A stretch of DNA of 50,937 nucleotides from Acidimicrobiia bacterium (GTDB taxonomy: Bacteria; Actinomycetota; Acidimicrobiia; Spongiisociales; UBA5794): positions 1-50,937 of the forward strand of contig QJWC01000016.1 in the NCBI GenBank assembly GCA_003235475.1, read 5' to 3'. The notes under the pieces were generated by a model that saw only the letters and a list, made by a program, of their open reading frames with translations, had not been told where the DNA came from and ran no database searches. Shown here piece by piece: positions 39,359-49,241 of the stretch (position 1 is the first letter of the stretch; each line of letters begins with the position of its first letter). Both the position numbers and the translations under genes were made by a program.

Positions 39359-42300
39359 CTAGGTGGCTCGGGTAGCTGACTCGAGCCAACGGGCTCGGAA
39401 CGACGCCGCGAGATCCTGGTCGATGATCGTCGCCGCTATCGCTTCGGTGCGATCAGGAGCGTCACCCGGAGACCCGGTCACTCGTGCCAGCGACCAGGCA
39501 GCCTGGAACCCGGTCCAGGCATGACCCTGCTCATCGGCGGCGTCGATGGAATCCCGCAGGCGGGATTGGGCCGCGTCCGTGTCGCTGAGCGCTTCTTGGA
39601 GCTCTCCGTCAGCGAGCGCTATCGAGGGGATTGCGACGGTAAGTCCCTTGGTGGTCGCGAACTCTCGCGCCTCCTCGATGATCGTTGAAGCACGATCGAG
39701 ATCCCTGGTGACCGTGAGCGCTCGGGCCAACCCGACGAGGAGACGCGTGCGATCGAGGTATTGCACGACTGCGGGGGCAGCGATGCCTCTGGTGAATGCG
39801 TCGGCTGCGGTCGCCGAATCGCCGTTCAGGAAGTGTGCGAGGCTCAGGTAGTACCAAGAGGACGATGCGTAGTAGTCGCCCATCGGGCCCTCACCGATCC
39901 GTGTCTCGGCGAGAAGGGAGATCGACCTCGGCCGGTCACCCATGAGGGCATACACGGCCGCCATTCCGGAGGTTCCGAGAGCCTCGACGAAAGGCTGCCC
40001 GAACTGCTGCGCAGTTCTCCTCGCTTCCATGAAGCTGGCCAAGGCTGTCTCGGGATCGCCGACCTCGAGCTGGAGTTGACCGACGGCTGCGTGGGCGTAC
40101 GGCAGGTTGAACGACGAGAACCGCTCGAGCACGGGCACCTGTTCCGCAGAGGTTTCGAGAGCGCCGCGGTAGTTCCCCCGAGCCCAAAGGATCGACCCGA
40201 GGCCGATCATCCTCAGCTCGGCAAACGACTCCTCCATTCCGAGCTGCTCTGCTGCGCCGATGGCGAGATTGAACGATTCCTCCGCCTGGTCGAGGTCGAG
40301 CACGAGTGCCTGGTTGATCGCCCGGCGCTTGAGACCCTCGACGCGTATTCGCTCGTCGCCAAGTGCCGCCGCGATCTCTGACGTCGATCGATCGTGGTCG
40401 GCAGCTGTTCCAGGGTCGCCGCCGAGGGCAGCGAGCATGCATGCGTTCATGTGGTACTCGAGGAGACCACGCTCGTCGCCTGTCGCCTCTGCGAGGGCGC
40501 GCGCCTGGAGGAGATACTTGTTTGCCCCCTCGGCATCTCCTCCGACAGTGGCCGTTGTGTAGGCGAGGTTGTTGAGCGCGGCAACCTGTGCCGTTGGGCG
40601 CTCCGCCTGCTCACCGTATTCGAACAGGCGTTGGAATGCCGCTGCGGACTCCGAGAGGTCGGGGAGCAGTGCGTACGCCTGCCCAAGCCCGAGATGTGCG
40701 CTTTCGAGCAGCTCGTTGTCCGCGTCGTCGGGTGCATGGTCGATGGCCATGCGGAAGTCCCGGATCGCGTCGGCGAGGGCCATTGCGGTCGTCGCCTGAC
40801 CGCCGGCCTGGACCAGGAAGGGGAATGCGCTGTCGTAGTCCTCGGCCGCAACGAAGTGTCGAGCGATCTCGGATGCGGCGTCGGGTGCGACCGCCGCGAG
40901 GTGTCGCGCGACCTGACCGTGGAGCACGCGTCTGGTCTTCAGCAGCACCGACGAATACGCCGCGTCCTGTAGGAGCGCGTGCCGGAAACGAAGGCGGCCG
41001 GGCGTCATCCGGCTCTCGACGAAGACGCCCTGACGAAGAAGCTCTGTGATCGTCTCGGCGAGGTCATCGACATCGACAAGGGCGTGGACGGTGTCGCGCC
41101 GGAACTCGGTGCCGAGGACGGACGACACCTGAGCGACAAGCCGTGGCTGCTCATCCAGCCTGTCCAGCCTCGCAACGAGAACTCCAGAGAGGCTGTCCGG
41201 GACGCCCTCAATCGTTCCGCCGCGTTCGAGGGAGGTCGCGATCTCCTCGAGGAACAGAGGGTTTCCCGCCGATCTCTCGAGCAGGGCGGCAAGCGCGTCA
41301 TCGTCGATCTCATGATCCCCCAGGAGGTCCATGATCAACTCGGCGGAAGACGCCTCCCCAAGTGGTTCGAGATGGAGCTCGGTGTACCTATGGCCGTGGT
41401 CCCTCGCCGCGCGCTCGTGAACCCTCCACGACGGGTCGTCGCGGTACGGCCGCATCGAGAAGAGGATCCCGATCGGTTCGGTCTCCGTCACCATCAGCAG
41501 GTCGGCGATGAGGTCGACCGTGAGGTCGTCTGACCAGTGCAGGTCCTCGAACCCGATGACCAGCGGCCGCTTCGCCGCTTCAGCCGCGACGTAGGCGGAG
41601 GCCGCCGCGCGGACGCGAGCGAGTCGAACCGGCGGGGCGAGTGCATCGATGAACGACTGCTCAGCGGCGGGGAGCGATGTGCCAACCGCGTGGGCGATAA
41701 GGGTGCTCATGTCGTGCTCGTCGATGCCTTCGCACGCGGCACGGATCTTGGAGAGGTCGTCGATGCCGTCGAGGTCGAACCACCGCTCGAGGAGGTCACG
41801 GATGCCCGACATCGGGCGGGATGCGTCGTATGACTGGCTTGCCCCGATCATGAGTGCCATGTCGCCTTCGTCGCCTGGATGTCGGGCCACACCCATTGGC
41901 GTGAGTGAACGTCGTGCCCACTCCCGGAGGAGCGCTGACTTGCCGAGGCCAGCCTCGCCGATGACCGAGGCGATCCATCCCGAGTCGCCCTCAAGCCTGC
42001 TGACGAGCTCGTCCAGCTTCGCGAGTTCCTCCTCGCGACCCACGAAGGTGTGCTCGAGGTCGTCCTCCGGGGATACGCCGAGGAATGCGGTCGGCCGGTA
42101 CGTGACGATCGGCTCCGACTTGCCCTTCACCTCGACGGGGCCGAGGTTCTCCGCGGCGAAGGCGCCGTGGGTCAGGGCGTAGGTGCGTTCTGAGATCTGG
42201 ACGGTTCCCGGCTTCGCCGTCTGCTCCATGCGGGCAGCGATGTTGATGGCATCACCGAGGGCGGTGTATTCGACCCGGAGGTCGGAGCCGACTTCGCCGA

Positions 42301-42913
42301 CCACGACCAGTCCCGTGTTGATTCCGACGCGTACCTCGATCTCGACGCCGAACTGCTCGAGGATCTGCGCCTTGCGTTCTTGCATTCCCTCGATGATGTC
42401 GAGCCCGGCGCGTACCGCTCTGATCGGGTCGTCGTCGTGTGCGATCGGTGCACCGAAGAATGCGAGAACGGCGTCGCCGAGCAATTGCGCGAGCGTTCCC
42501 TCGTAGCGGTAAATCGGTTCGATGAGTCGGGCGAACGCCGAATTCATCAGGTCGGCCCACTCCTCCGGGTCGAGCTGCTCTGCGGCCGCGGTCGACCCTT
42601 TGACGTCGGCAAACAGCATGGTGACCGTGCGTCGCTCGCCAGCCATCGACTTCCCGGCCCTGGCTGACTGGAGCTTCTGGAGCATCTCCGGCGGGATGAG
42701 GCGCTCCAGCGCGGTGTCAGCCGTCTTCGTGGGGGGCGCGGTCGCAGCGGGAACTGCGGTGGCGTCGAGTGCCGTGCCGCAATTGGAGCAGAACTTGGCG
42801 TCCGCAGGCGAAACATGGGCACAGATGGGGCACGTGATCATCAGCGCGCTGCCACAGTTCGCGCAGAACTTCGCGCCGGGCTGATTCTCATTTCCGCACA
42901 CGGAACAGTGCAT
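39359..42913 (-). CDS. Zinc-ribbon / class III cyclase / AAA-type ATPase / TPR regulator
   Basis: An 1184-residue multidomain protein. Two zinc ribbons come first (C3, C6, C17, C20 and C28, C31, C42, C45). A cyclase domain follows (about 92-265): LFADVKGST and LGDAINIAARM are kept, but Gln replaces the purine-binding Lys (TLAQLLGDAVLAFFG), a change usual in this subgroup, so activity is doubtful. Then an ATPase with P-loop GEAGLGKS (near 318), and a long TPR region (about 700-1130). Proteins of this kind act as signal-transducing ATPases. The start is ATG 42913, preceded by GGAGGGG on the coding strand. It stands alone between the wall protein and SDR genes. Confidence 0.93.
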   Translation of the reverse strand: MHCSVCGNENQPGAKFCANCGSALMITCPICAHVSPADAKFCSNCGTALDATAVPAATAPPTKTADTALERLIPPEMLQKLQSARAGKSMAGERRTVTMLFADVKGSTAAAEQLDPEEWADLMNSAFARLIEPIYRYEGTLAQLLGDAVLAFFGAPIAHDDDPIRAVRAGLDIIEGMQERKAQILEQFGVEIEVRVGINTGLVVVGEVGSDLRVEYTALGDAINIAARMEQTAKPGTVQISERTYALTHGAFAAENLGPVEVKGKSEPIVTYRPTAFLGVSPEDDLEHTFVGREEELAKLDELVSRLEGDSGWIASVIGEAGLGKSALLREWARRSLTPMGVARHPGDEGDMALMIGASQSYDASRPMSGIRDLLERWFDLDGIDDLSKIRAACEGIDEHDMSTLIAHAVGTSLPAAEQSFIDALAPPVRLARVRAAASAYVAAEAAKRPLVIGFEDLHWSDDLTVDLIADLLMVTETEPIGILFSMRPYRDDPSWRVHERAARDHGHRYTELHLEPLGEASSAELIMDLLGDHEIDDDALAALLERSAGNPLFLEEIATSLERGGTIEGVPDSLSGVLVARLDRLDEQPRLVAQVSSVLGTEFRRDTVHALVDVDDLAETITELLRQGVFVESRMTPGRLRFRHALLQDAAYSSVLLKTRRVLHGQVARHLAAVAPDAASEIARHFVAAEDYDSAFPFLVQAGGQATTAMALADAIRDFRMAIDHAPDDADNELLESAHLGLGQAYALLPDLSESAAAFQRLFEYGEQAERPTAQVAALNNLAYTTATVGGDAEGANKYLLQARALAEATGDERGLLEYHMNACMLAALGGDPGTAADHDRSTSEIAAALGDERIRVEGLKRRAINQALVLDLDQAEESFNLAIGAAEQLGMEESFAELRMIGLGSILWARGNYRGALETSAEQVPVLERFSSFNLPYAHAAVGQLQLEVGDPETALASFMEARRTAQQFGQPFVEALGTSGMAAVYALMGDRPRSISLLAETRIGEGPMGDYYASSSWYYLSLAHFLNGDSATAADAFTRGIAAPAVVQYLDRTRLLVGLARALTVTRDLDRASTIIEEAREFATTKGLTVAIPSIALADGELQEALSDTDAAQSRLRDSIDAADEQGHAWTGFQAAWSLARVTGSPGDAPDRTEAIAATIIDQDLAASFRARWLESATRAT

Positions 42914-42980
42914 CGCCCCTCCTGACGGTGCCGCGGGCTAACGCTACCTTGCGATGCAAAGCCGCGCGTCGAATCGCCCC

Positions 42981-43787
42981 TCAGCTGAGGAGGTCAGCCA
43001 TCTGCTTGGAGATGAGGTGCGTGGATCGCCTCGGTGCGAAGCGGTTGGCGATGTTCATCATGCGCGAGTCGCGCCCGACGTAGATGTGGAACCGGTCGTT
43101 CTCGATACCGTCGAGCATGATCTTCGCCGCCTTCGCGGGCGCAAGGCTTCTCTTGGTCGCCTTCTCCATGTCCTCCTCGGACATCGTCGGGATGGCGACG
43201 CCTGAGTTTCCAGTGATGTCGGTCATGACCGCGCCCGGGAAGATCGCAGACACGTGGACGCTCGTCCCGATCATCTCTGCGTAGAGGCCCTCGGTGAAGA
43301 GCTTGACGGCGGCCTTCGATGCCCCGTAGATGGTCTGCCCGGGGACCGGTAGGAATCCGCCCATGCTGGAGACGTTGGCGATGTGCGCCTCGGGCCTCTG
43401 GAGCAGGTGGGGGATGAACGCCTTCACCATGTTGATCTGGCCGTAGAGGTTCACGTTGATCACGCGGTCGATCGTGTCGTAGTCCAGGTCTGCGACCTTC
43501 ACGAACGGCTGGATGATCCCGGCGTTGTTGATGATTCCGTCAACTGGTCCGAGCCGTGCGCTCACAGCGTCCGGAAGGGTTCCTATCGCCTCTCGATCGG
43601 CCACGTCGGCGACGAATGTGGCCAGCGCGTCACCTGCGTCGGCGAGCGCTGCGGTTTCATCGAGGCTTTCCTGGCGAATGTCGACGGCCGCGACCTTGGC
43701 GCCGCGCTCGAGCAGCTCCAGCGTGAGTTCACGTCCCATCCCGTTGCCCGCGCCGGTGACGGCGAAGACCTTGTCCTGAACCTTCAC
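42981..43787 (-). CDS. Short-chain dehydrogenase/reductase
   Basis: A 268-residue SDR with TGAGNGMG (residues 11-18), NNAGI, catalytic Ser in NVSSMGG and Y-x3-K in YGASKAA. Asp at the end of the second strand (AAVDIRQ) suggests NAD as cofactor. The C-terminal part (YVGRDSRMMNIANRFAPRR) resembles the tails of actinobacterial SDRs that act on lipids or steroids. AAGGAGGC precedes the ATG at 43787. The substrate is unknown. Confidence 0.92.
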   Translation of the reverse strand: MKVQDKVFAVTGAGNGMGRELTLELLERGAKVAAVDIRQESLDETAALADAGDALATFVADVADREAIGTLPDAVSARLGPVDGIINNAGIIQPFVKVADLDYDTIDRVINVNLYGQINMVKAFIPHLLQRPEAHIANVSSMGGFLPVPGQTIYGASKAAVKLFTEGLYAEMIGTSVHVSAIFPGAVMTDITGNSGVAIPTMSEEDMEKATKRSLAPAKAAKIMLDGIENDRFHIYVGRDSRMMNIANRFAPRRSTHLISKQMADLLS

Positions 43788-43900
43788 GATGCCTCCTTCG
43801 CTTGGTCCTCACCACGAACGATAGGAGCCGCGTTCCATCACGAATCCATGCCCCGACTGATCGTCAGCACCCGCTGGGGCGGTCTCGATACGATGGCCGA

Positions 43901-44563
43901 ATGCGATCTGTTTCGGGCCATGTGCTGTCCACGGAGGCAGTGGTGGAGACCAGCGTGCGTCGAGGAGTCGCCCGCGGCGATATCACCGTCCTGGGTGACC
44001 CCATCGCCGAGATCGAGTCGCGGTTCATCAAGACCGGCATTCGCGGCGTGTCGCGTGCCCGCTCGACCACCGTGACTTTCCCGGACGGATCGCGATGGCA
44101 GGTGGACACCGGAGCGCCCGAGCGGACCATGGTCTTTCCGGAGCCGAAGGGTGGTCGGGCGCGCGCGCGAATTCGGAACATGCGAGAACGCGTTGTGCGT
44201 GTGGTTGACGAGCGAAAGGGCGTGGTCCTCGCGTCCGCGCGGTGGCCGGATCGAAAGGCACAGAAGACGGCGATCCGTGAATCGCTGACCCGCCATGGAC
44301 CGCATCCGATCGAACGGGCAACTGCATGGATGCTCAACCTGGGCACGCTGGCGCCGCAGATCACGGTCGGCTCGGAGACGGCGTGGTACCTACCCGCCCA
44401 CATTCCGGGTCGCGTTACATACGGAAGGCGGCTCGGCGACGTGCTGACCGTTCTGTCTGGTTGGAGCGGCACGACGCTGCAACCCCACGTACCCATACCG
44501 CTCGAGGCGGCTGTGCTGTGTTGGCATCTCGAAAGCGGAGATATCCCGAGTCCCTCGACGTGA
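43901..44563 (+). CDS. Hypothetical protein
   Basis: A 220-residue soluble protein, basic in the middle (KGGRARARIRNMRERVVRVVDERKG). The start resembles a short beta-rich module (GDITVLGDPIAEIESRFIKTGIRGVSRARSTTVTFPDGSRW), the end is more hydrophobic (AWMLNLGTLAPQITVG, LEAAVLCWHL). No family is recognised. ATG at 43901 has no convincing ribosome-binding site. It is divergent from the SDR gene by 113 bases and convergent with the SLC12-like transporter. Confidence 0.6.
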   Translation: MRSVSGHVLSTEAVVETSVRRGVARGDITVLGDPIAEIESRFIKTGIRGVSRARSTTVTFPDGSRWQVDTGAPERTMVFPEPKGGRARARIRNMRERVVRVVDERKGVVLASARWPDRKAQKTAIRESLTRHGPHPIERATAWMLNLGTLAPQITVGSETAWYLPAHIPGRVTYGRRLGDVLTVLSGWSGTTLQPHVPIPLEAAVLCWHLESGDIPSPST

Positions 44564-44587
44564 GGCTTCACGGATCGCTCGGAAGCG

Positions 44588-47062
44588 TCAGCGAGCGTTG
44601 CGCAGGAGGGTCGACAGATCGGACTCAGCCTGGGTCAACCGGACACGCGCGGAGAGCACCCGCCGGTGGACCCTTTCGAAGTTGTCCTCGGCTGCGGCGA
44701 TCTCGTCGGGTTCGCCGCCGGTCCGCATCAGGCGCTCAACTGTGCTTCCCAGCTCGTCGAGGTTGATCTCGAGCCTCCCGAGTCGCTCGGCAGCTTCGTC
44801 GACAGCTCGCTCGGCGGCGGCTATCTGGGCTCCACGGCCGCTGGATGGATCGGTGTCGAGGCGAATCGGTTCGCCAGCGTGTACGGCGGCTGTCACCGGA
44901 AGTCGGGCCGTCTGACTCACGATCTCCTCCCCGTAGGGGTCGACCAGATCGCCTCGTCGAATGTGCATGGGGATGAACACGAGCGAAGCATCCGCGCACA
45001 TCGTCACGATGTCGGGGCCGATCGCGCGGTCGATCACCACCACCTCGGCGCTGAACCGTGCGTCTTCGAGGAACTGCTCGACGGACCGCTGGTGGTCGGA
45101 GACGTCGTCGTCGACGATGAGAACGAGCCGGATCTTGGCGTATCTCCACTCGGGGCTCCTTGTGCAGAGGTACGCAGCCATCAGCGCGAGGCGCCCCGCG
45201 TCGTCGTCCTCCCACCAGACGTCGATGCGGCGGTCCCGTTCGGGTACGGCGTTGAGCGTGTCCCATCTCTCCTGATCTGTCGAGAGGCTGACAACGCTCA
45301 CGCCGAGGCGGGCCACCCTTCGAACGGTGTCCGTATACCGCGAGAGCTGTTCCTTGTCGGAGGACTCCGGCCACCCGAAGAGGACTACGTTCGGCTTGAG
45401 GCGTCCGATGCCCGATGACTGGACAATGACCGGGAGCGCCTGCAATCCGTCAGGGGCGAGCACGGACCGTGCGTGGATGGACAGACCGAGGTCCGCGATC
45501 TCGCGCTGGAGCTCGCGCTCCTCTTCGTCAGTCTCGATTCGCTTGCGAACCCCGTCGCCGACAACGATCTTGAACGTTGCGGTGAAGCCACTGTTCGCCT
45601 CGATCCAGCTCGCAAAGGTCAGCAGCCTGGCGCGGCGGGTAGCGTCGGCCGAGAAGACGAGGAGTTGGGGCCTCCAGTACCTGGCGTGTCTGAGTTCGCC
45701 GTCCAACGACTTGATGCTCTCGACAGCCCGTTGGAAGTGGTGTGAGTAACCCGAATCGGCCCACCGCTTGGGTATGGGACGGGTGGAGAGGTAGCGATAG
45801 ATCCCGAGGAGGAGGAGGATCGAGATCGCCCCCGCCGCCGGGTTGATGGCGAGCATCGCCCCCCCACACAGAGCCGCGCCTGCGAGGCTCCCCCACTTGT
45901 TGAAGTAGCGGAACGTCGGCCTGAACGAAGGGCTCGATGCCCGTGCCTCGAAGTACGTCGCGTAGTTGAGCAGGCCGTACGAGATGAGGAAGAACATCGA
46001 CACGACCGGCGCGATGACGTTCACGGAACCGAGCGACACCGTCACGAGGGCGAGGCCCATCGTGAGGACCGTTGCTCGCCTCGGGTTGTTGTTTTCGCCG
46101 GATCCGGTGGCGAAGGAACCGATCAGCGGGTACACCCGGTCAGACGCCATCGACTGGAGGATGCGCGGCGCCCCGAGGAACGACGCCATTGCAGACGAGA
46201 GCGTTGCCGCGACGACACCGACGGACACCAGCGCGCCGATCGAAGCCAGGTTGCGCATGGCGCTCCCGTCGTCGTCGACGAGGGAGGCAATCGGCACTCC
46301 TCCTGCGATCAGGATCACGACGGTCACATAGACCACCGTCGATATCCCGACCGCTGCGAATGTTCCCGCTGGCAGGCTCCGCTTCGGATCCTCGAGATCG
46401 CCTGACATGCTCACACCCTGGGTGAATCCCGTGACCGCCGGGAAGAAGATGGCGAACGCGGCCCAGTATCCGATGCCTCCCGGGCCGCCCGACCACGACG
46501 ACGTCAACATCGAGAAGTCGAACGAGCCGAATGCTCCGACGTAGAACGACACGAGCGCCGCGATCAGCGCAGCCATGATCACGAACTGGAGCCGGGTGGC
46601 AACATCCGCGCCTGCCCACGCGAAGACGAACAGCACGAGGATCGCGCCGGCCGCAATGGCCTGGACGGCGAGCTGTGACTCCCACCCCATCAGGGATGCG
46701 GTGACCTCACCGAAGCCGATCGAGTAGAACGCGACCGATACCGACTGTGCGAGGAAGAGCACGATCCCGATGGCACCGCCGAACTCGAGGCCGAGGGTTC
46801 GGGAGATGAGGTAGTAGTCGCCGCCGCCCCCGACGTTGATGTTGGTCGAGATCGCAGCGAGCGAGAGGCTCGTCAACACCGACACCGCGGTCGCCATGGC
46901 GATGATCGCGAGCGTTCCGGCGAGCCCTGCATTTCCCACGACGAAGCCGGATCGGAGGAACAGGATGATCCCAAGGATCGTGAGGATCGACGGGGTGAAG
47001 ACGCCAGCGAAGGTGCCGAGTCCAGCACCAGAAGGCACACGGTCACGCTGCGTCGTTGTCAC
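44588..47062 (-). CDS. SLC12-like cation-chloride cotransporter / APC permease with large C-terminal domain
   Basis: An 824-residue protein. The membrane part (about 20-450) has 11-12 segments and starts TPSILTILGIILFLRSGFVVGNAGL, the typical beginning of cation-chloride cotransporters. A globular cytoplasmic domain (about 470-730) follows, as in SLC12 proteins, with LLVFSADATRRARLLTFASWI and VVLFGWPES. A helical tail (about 740-824) looks coiled-coil, an addition beyond the usual domain. The likely job is ion or amino-acid cotransport for osmotic balance; the substrate is unproven. The start is ATG 47062. Confidence 0.85.
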   Translation of the reverse strand: MTTTQRDRVPSGAGLGTFAGVFTPSILTILGIILFLRSGFVVGNAGLAGTLAIIAMATAVSVLTSLSLAAISTNINVGGGGDYYLISRTLGLEFGGAIGIVLFLAQSVSVAFYSIGFGEVTASLMGWESQLAVQAIAAGAILVLFVFAWAGADVATRLQFVIMAALIAALVSFYVGAFGSFDFSMLTSSWSGGPGGIGYWAAFAIFFPAVTGFTQGVSMSGDLEDPKRSLPAGTFAAVGISTVVYVTVVILIAGGVPIASLVDDDGSAMRNLASIGALVSVGVVAATLSSAMASFLGAPRILQSMASDRVYPLIGSFATGSGENNNPRRATVLTMGLALVTVSLGSVNVIAPVVSMFFLISYGLLNYATYFEARASSPSFRPTFRYFNKWGSLAGAALCGGAMLAINPAAGAISILLLLGIYRYLSTRPIPKRWADSGYSHHFQRAVESIKSLDGELRHARYWRPQLLVFSADATRRARLLTFASWIEANSGFTATFKIVVGDGVRKRIETDEEERELQREIADLGLSIHARSVLAPDGLQALPVIVQSSGIGRLKPNVVLFGWPESSDKEQLSRYTDTVRRVARLGVSVVSLSTDQERWDTLNAVPERDRRIDVWWEDDDAGRLALMAAYLCTRSPEWRYAKIRLVLIVDDDVSDHQRSVEQFLEDARFSAEVVVIDRAIGPDIVTMCADASLVFIPMHIRRGDLVDPYGEEIVSQTARLPVTAAVHAGEPIRLDTDPSSGRGAQIAAAERAVDEAAERLGRLEINLDELGSTVERLMRTGGEPDEIAAAEDNFERVHRRVLSARVRLTQAESDLSTLLRNAR

Positions 47063-47122
47063 TTCAGGTCCGTTGAGCGGGGGTGGTGCAGGCTACCGCT
47101 CCGTCCGGCGGCGACAGCGGGG

Positions 47123-47650
47123 TCATACTTCCGCAGCCGATCCGGCTGCCTCGAGCCATGGGTCAGCAGCCCCATCGAACGGTGCGAGCCGGTTCGTGAG
47201 GCGGTGAACGGCGTCCTCGGCCGCTTGGATCGCCGCCTCGATCAGGTCCCGCGGGTATCCGAACTCGACCTGGCGCTGTGCGAACTCCTCCTCGTCAGCG
47301 ACGACCACCTCGCCGTCGGCCGTCAGGATCACATCGAGATCGAGGTCGATCTGGCGGATGACCCCTTTGGCGATCGTTGGCACGGTGCCGATGTTCACGT
47401 AGATCTGTTCGGTCGGGCTGTCCATGTAGAACTCAGCGATCCACGGGTCATTCACCGGTGCGAGCGCGACGAAGCCCCGCTCGATCATCCTGGGCTCGGA
47501 ACCCCTCATCGCTGGTGTCCTTGGGGGGACGTGGAACCACATGCCGTGCTCGTCCTCCCCGAGCAGGTTGACCGCGAATTGCCAGTGGAAGCGGTCCGGA
47601 TACTTCCTCTCATCGACCCGGTATCGAGTCGGGACATCGTGACTCGTCAC
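47123..47650 (-). CDS. DUF402 protein (FomD/Ntdp-like)
   Basis: A 175-residue DUF402 protein with YPDRFHWQFAVNLLGEDEHGMWFHVPPRT, then VALAPVNDPWIAEFYMD, IYVNIGTVPTIAKGVIRQIDLDLDVILTADGEV and a final helix pair (DLIEAAIQAAEDAVHRL). Characterised members (FomD, Ntdp) hydrolyse nucleotide phosphate bonds with metal ions, and the Asp-rich IDLDLDV strand supplies the metal site. GTG at 47650 overlaps the ATP-grasp stop by four bases (GTGA), so the two proteins are made together. Confidence 0.85.
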   Translation of the reverse strand: MTSHDVPTRYRVDERKYPDRFHWQFAVNLLGEDEHGMWFHVPPRTPAMRGSEPRMIERGFVALAPVNDPWIAEFYMDSPTEQIYVNIGTVPTIAKGVIRQIDLDLDVILTADGEVVVADEEEFAQRQVEFGYPRDLIEAAIQAAEDAVHRLTNRLAPFDGAADPWLEAAGSAAEV

Positions 47651-49161
47651 GATGAGAACGCGGCGACTTCTTCGGTCAGGACGGACACCAATTCCTCGTA
47701 GCGGGCATGCGCGTCTTCCTCGGAGTCCCCGACGCAGGTGACCCCAACGTTCCCGTGCGTCGGCATCGCAGACAACATGTGGAATACCGAGCCGACCTGT
47801 CGGGTCTGGTCGAAGTGAAGGTCCCGTTGGAGGGCGATGTCGAGTAGGTCCTTCGGCGTCAGCGCCTCCATACCGGCGATGGTCAGGTGATCGGAGGCGA
47901 CGTAGTACTTCTCGATACCGCTTGGCGCGACGAAGACCGCCTGATCCTCGTCGTATGTGCCGTCTGTGAGGAACTGGAGCGTGAGGAATGGGTGTGTCGT
48001 TCCTCCCTTTCGAAGGTTCACCTCGATGGCATACTCGTCCCACGACCCGTCTGGTTGCTCGACCACGATGTAGTCGAGGGCGAAGCGGCCGATGACGCCC
48101 TTCTTCACGAGCTCCTCGCCGACCTTGCGTGCGCTCCTCGATATCTCCCGCGCGTAGCCCTTGTTCGCCGGAAAGCACGATCCCAGGAACACCTGGCCGC
48201 TGTCGCCCCCAAGGATCTGGTCGTGGGTGGAAAGCACTTCGACCTCGCCGAGCGGCGTGATGCGGAGCTGAACCGACGGGCTCGAGATCGACTCGGCGTC
48301 GATCATGGCTTCGACGATGCCACCCTCGCGTTCGAGCATGCCGAAATAGCCGTCGACACCTCCGACGTGCGCGTCGACGGGGATGGTGTCGAGGAGGGCT
48401 TCGAAGTCCCCATCCGAGGGATTCTCGGGAAGAGTCGTGAGGTCGACCACCGCGTTCCCGAACCCGGAGACGCCCTCGTTGTGCTTGATGACGGCTCGAC
48501 GAAGTCCCGGAAGGCGGTCGATGAGGTCCCGAAGGGCGTCAGTCACGTCCCTCCTCGTGTGGAGGTCCTCGAAACCGGTCGGGTGACGGACTCCGGCTGC
48601 AGCGAACAACTTCCGACCCTCGGACTTCGTGCCGTATACGGCGTGCGCGGGATCTGCGCCGTACATCGGGATACCGATACGCATTGCGAGCTCCCGGTCG
48701 TCCCACGTCGTCATGAACGGCACCAGGTGGGCACGGTCCGTGTCGGGAATCAGGTCACGGATGCGCTCGATCAGACGCGGACGATCGAGCAGCTTTCGCG
48801 AGAGCGGACGGTACCTGGCTTCCATCGGCGACACGAAGAACAAGCGGTCGCGTGCGTGCGACGAGATGACGCCTGGCAGCAGGTCGAGGTAGTAGTCGAT
48901 GATGTCGGGGTGGATCGCTTGGCCAGTCACGTAGATCATCCGGGCGTTCGGTTGGCGCAAGAGGAAGAGGAGGAAGAGGTATCGCTCCTCATATGCCTGG
49001 AGCTGTGCCGCCGTGACTTCGACATCGATGAACGCGGACGGGACGACGACGATCGTCTGCGGGTCCTTGTTCAGGTGATCAAGCGACGACCACAGGGGCA
49101 CGAGCTTCGCCTGGAGAGCGTCGTACGCAGCCTGATCAGTGGGGTCAACAGACCGTGACAT
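47647..49161 (-). CDS. ATP-grasp peptide ligase-like protein (PGM1-related)
   Basis: A 504-residue protein resembling the PGM1-related peptide ligases. An N-terminal region (about 20-180) has VVVPSAFIDVEVTAAQLQAYEERYLFLLFLLRQPNARMIYVTG. The ATP-grasp core (about 185-400) has RRAVIKHNEGVSGFGN, GIVEAMI and GRFALDYIVVE with EVNLRKGGTTHPF for metal binding. A C-terminal part follows. PGM1 joins amino acids to a small-molecule starter in pheganomycin synthesis; here the substrate is unknown. ATG 49161 starts at the first conserved stretch. It is coupled to the DUF402 gene. Confidence 0.88.
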   Translation of the reverse strand: MSRSVDPTDQAAYDALQAKLVPLWSSLDHLNKDPQTIVVVPSAFIDVEVTAAQLQAYEERYLFLLFLLRQPNARMIYVTGQAIHPDIIDYYLDLLPGVISSHARDRLFFVSPMEARYRPLSRKLLDRPRLIERIRDLIPDTDRAHLVPFMTTWDDRELAMRIGIPMYGADPAHAVYGTKSEGRKLFAAAGVRHPTGFEDLHTRRDVTDALRDLIDRLPGLRRAVIKHNEGVSGFGNAVVDLTTLPENPSDGDFEALLDTIPVDAHVGGVDGYFGMLEREGGIVEAMIDAESISSPSVQLRITPLGEVEVLSTHDQILGGDSGQVFLGSCFPANKGYAREISRSARKVGEELVKKGVIGRFALDYIVVEQPDGSWDEYAIEVNLRKGGTTHPFLTLQFLTDGTYDEDQAVFVAPSGIEKYYVASDHLTIAGMEALTPKDLLDIALQRDLHFDQTRQVGSVFHMLSAMPTHGNVGVTCVGDSEEDAHARYEELVSVLTEEVAAFSS

Positions 49162-49241
49162 GGCCGGAAACCTACTCGCTTCGGTTGACGGGTGCGCACC
49201 AACGACGGTGCGCGGGAAAGCAGCGTCGGTAGCATGCGCCG

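Noticed and set aside
42970-42990. Short palindrome CCTCAGCTGAGG at the end of the SDR gene
   Set aside because: It overlaps the coding end and is too short to form a convincing terminator; chance is likely in GC-rich DNA.
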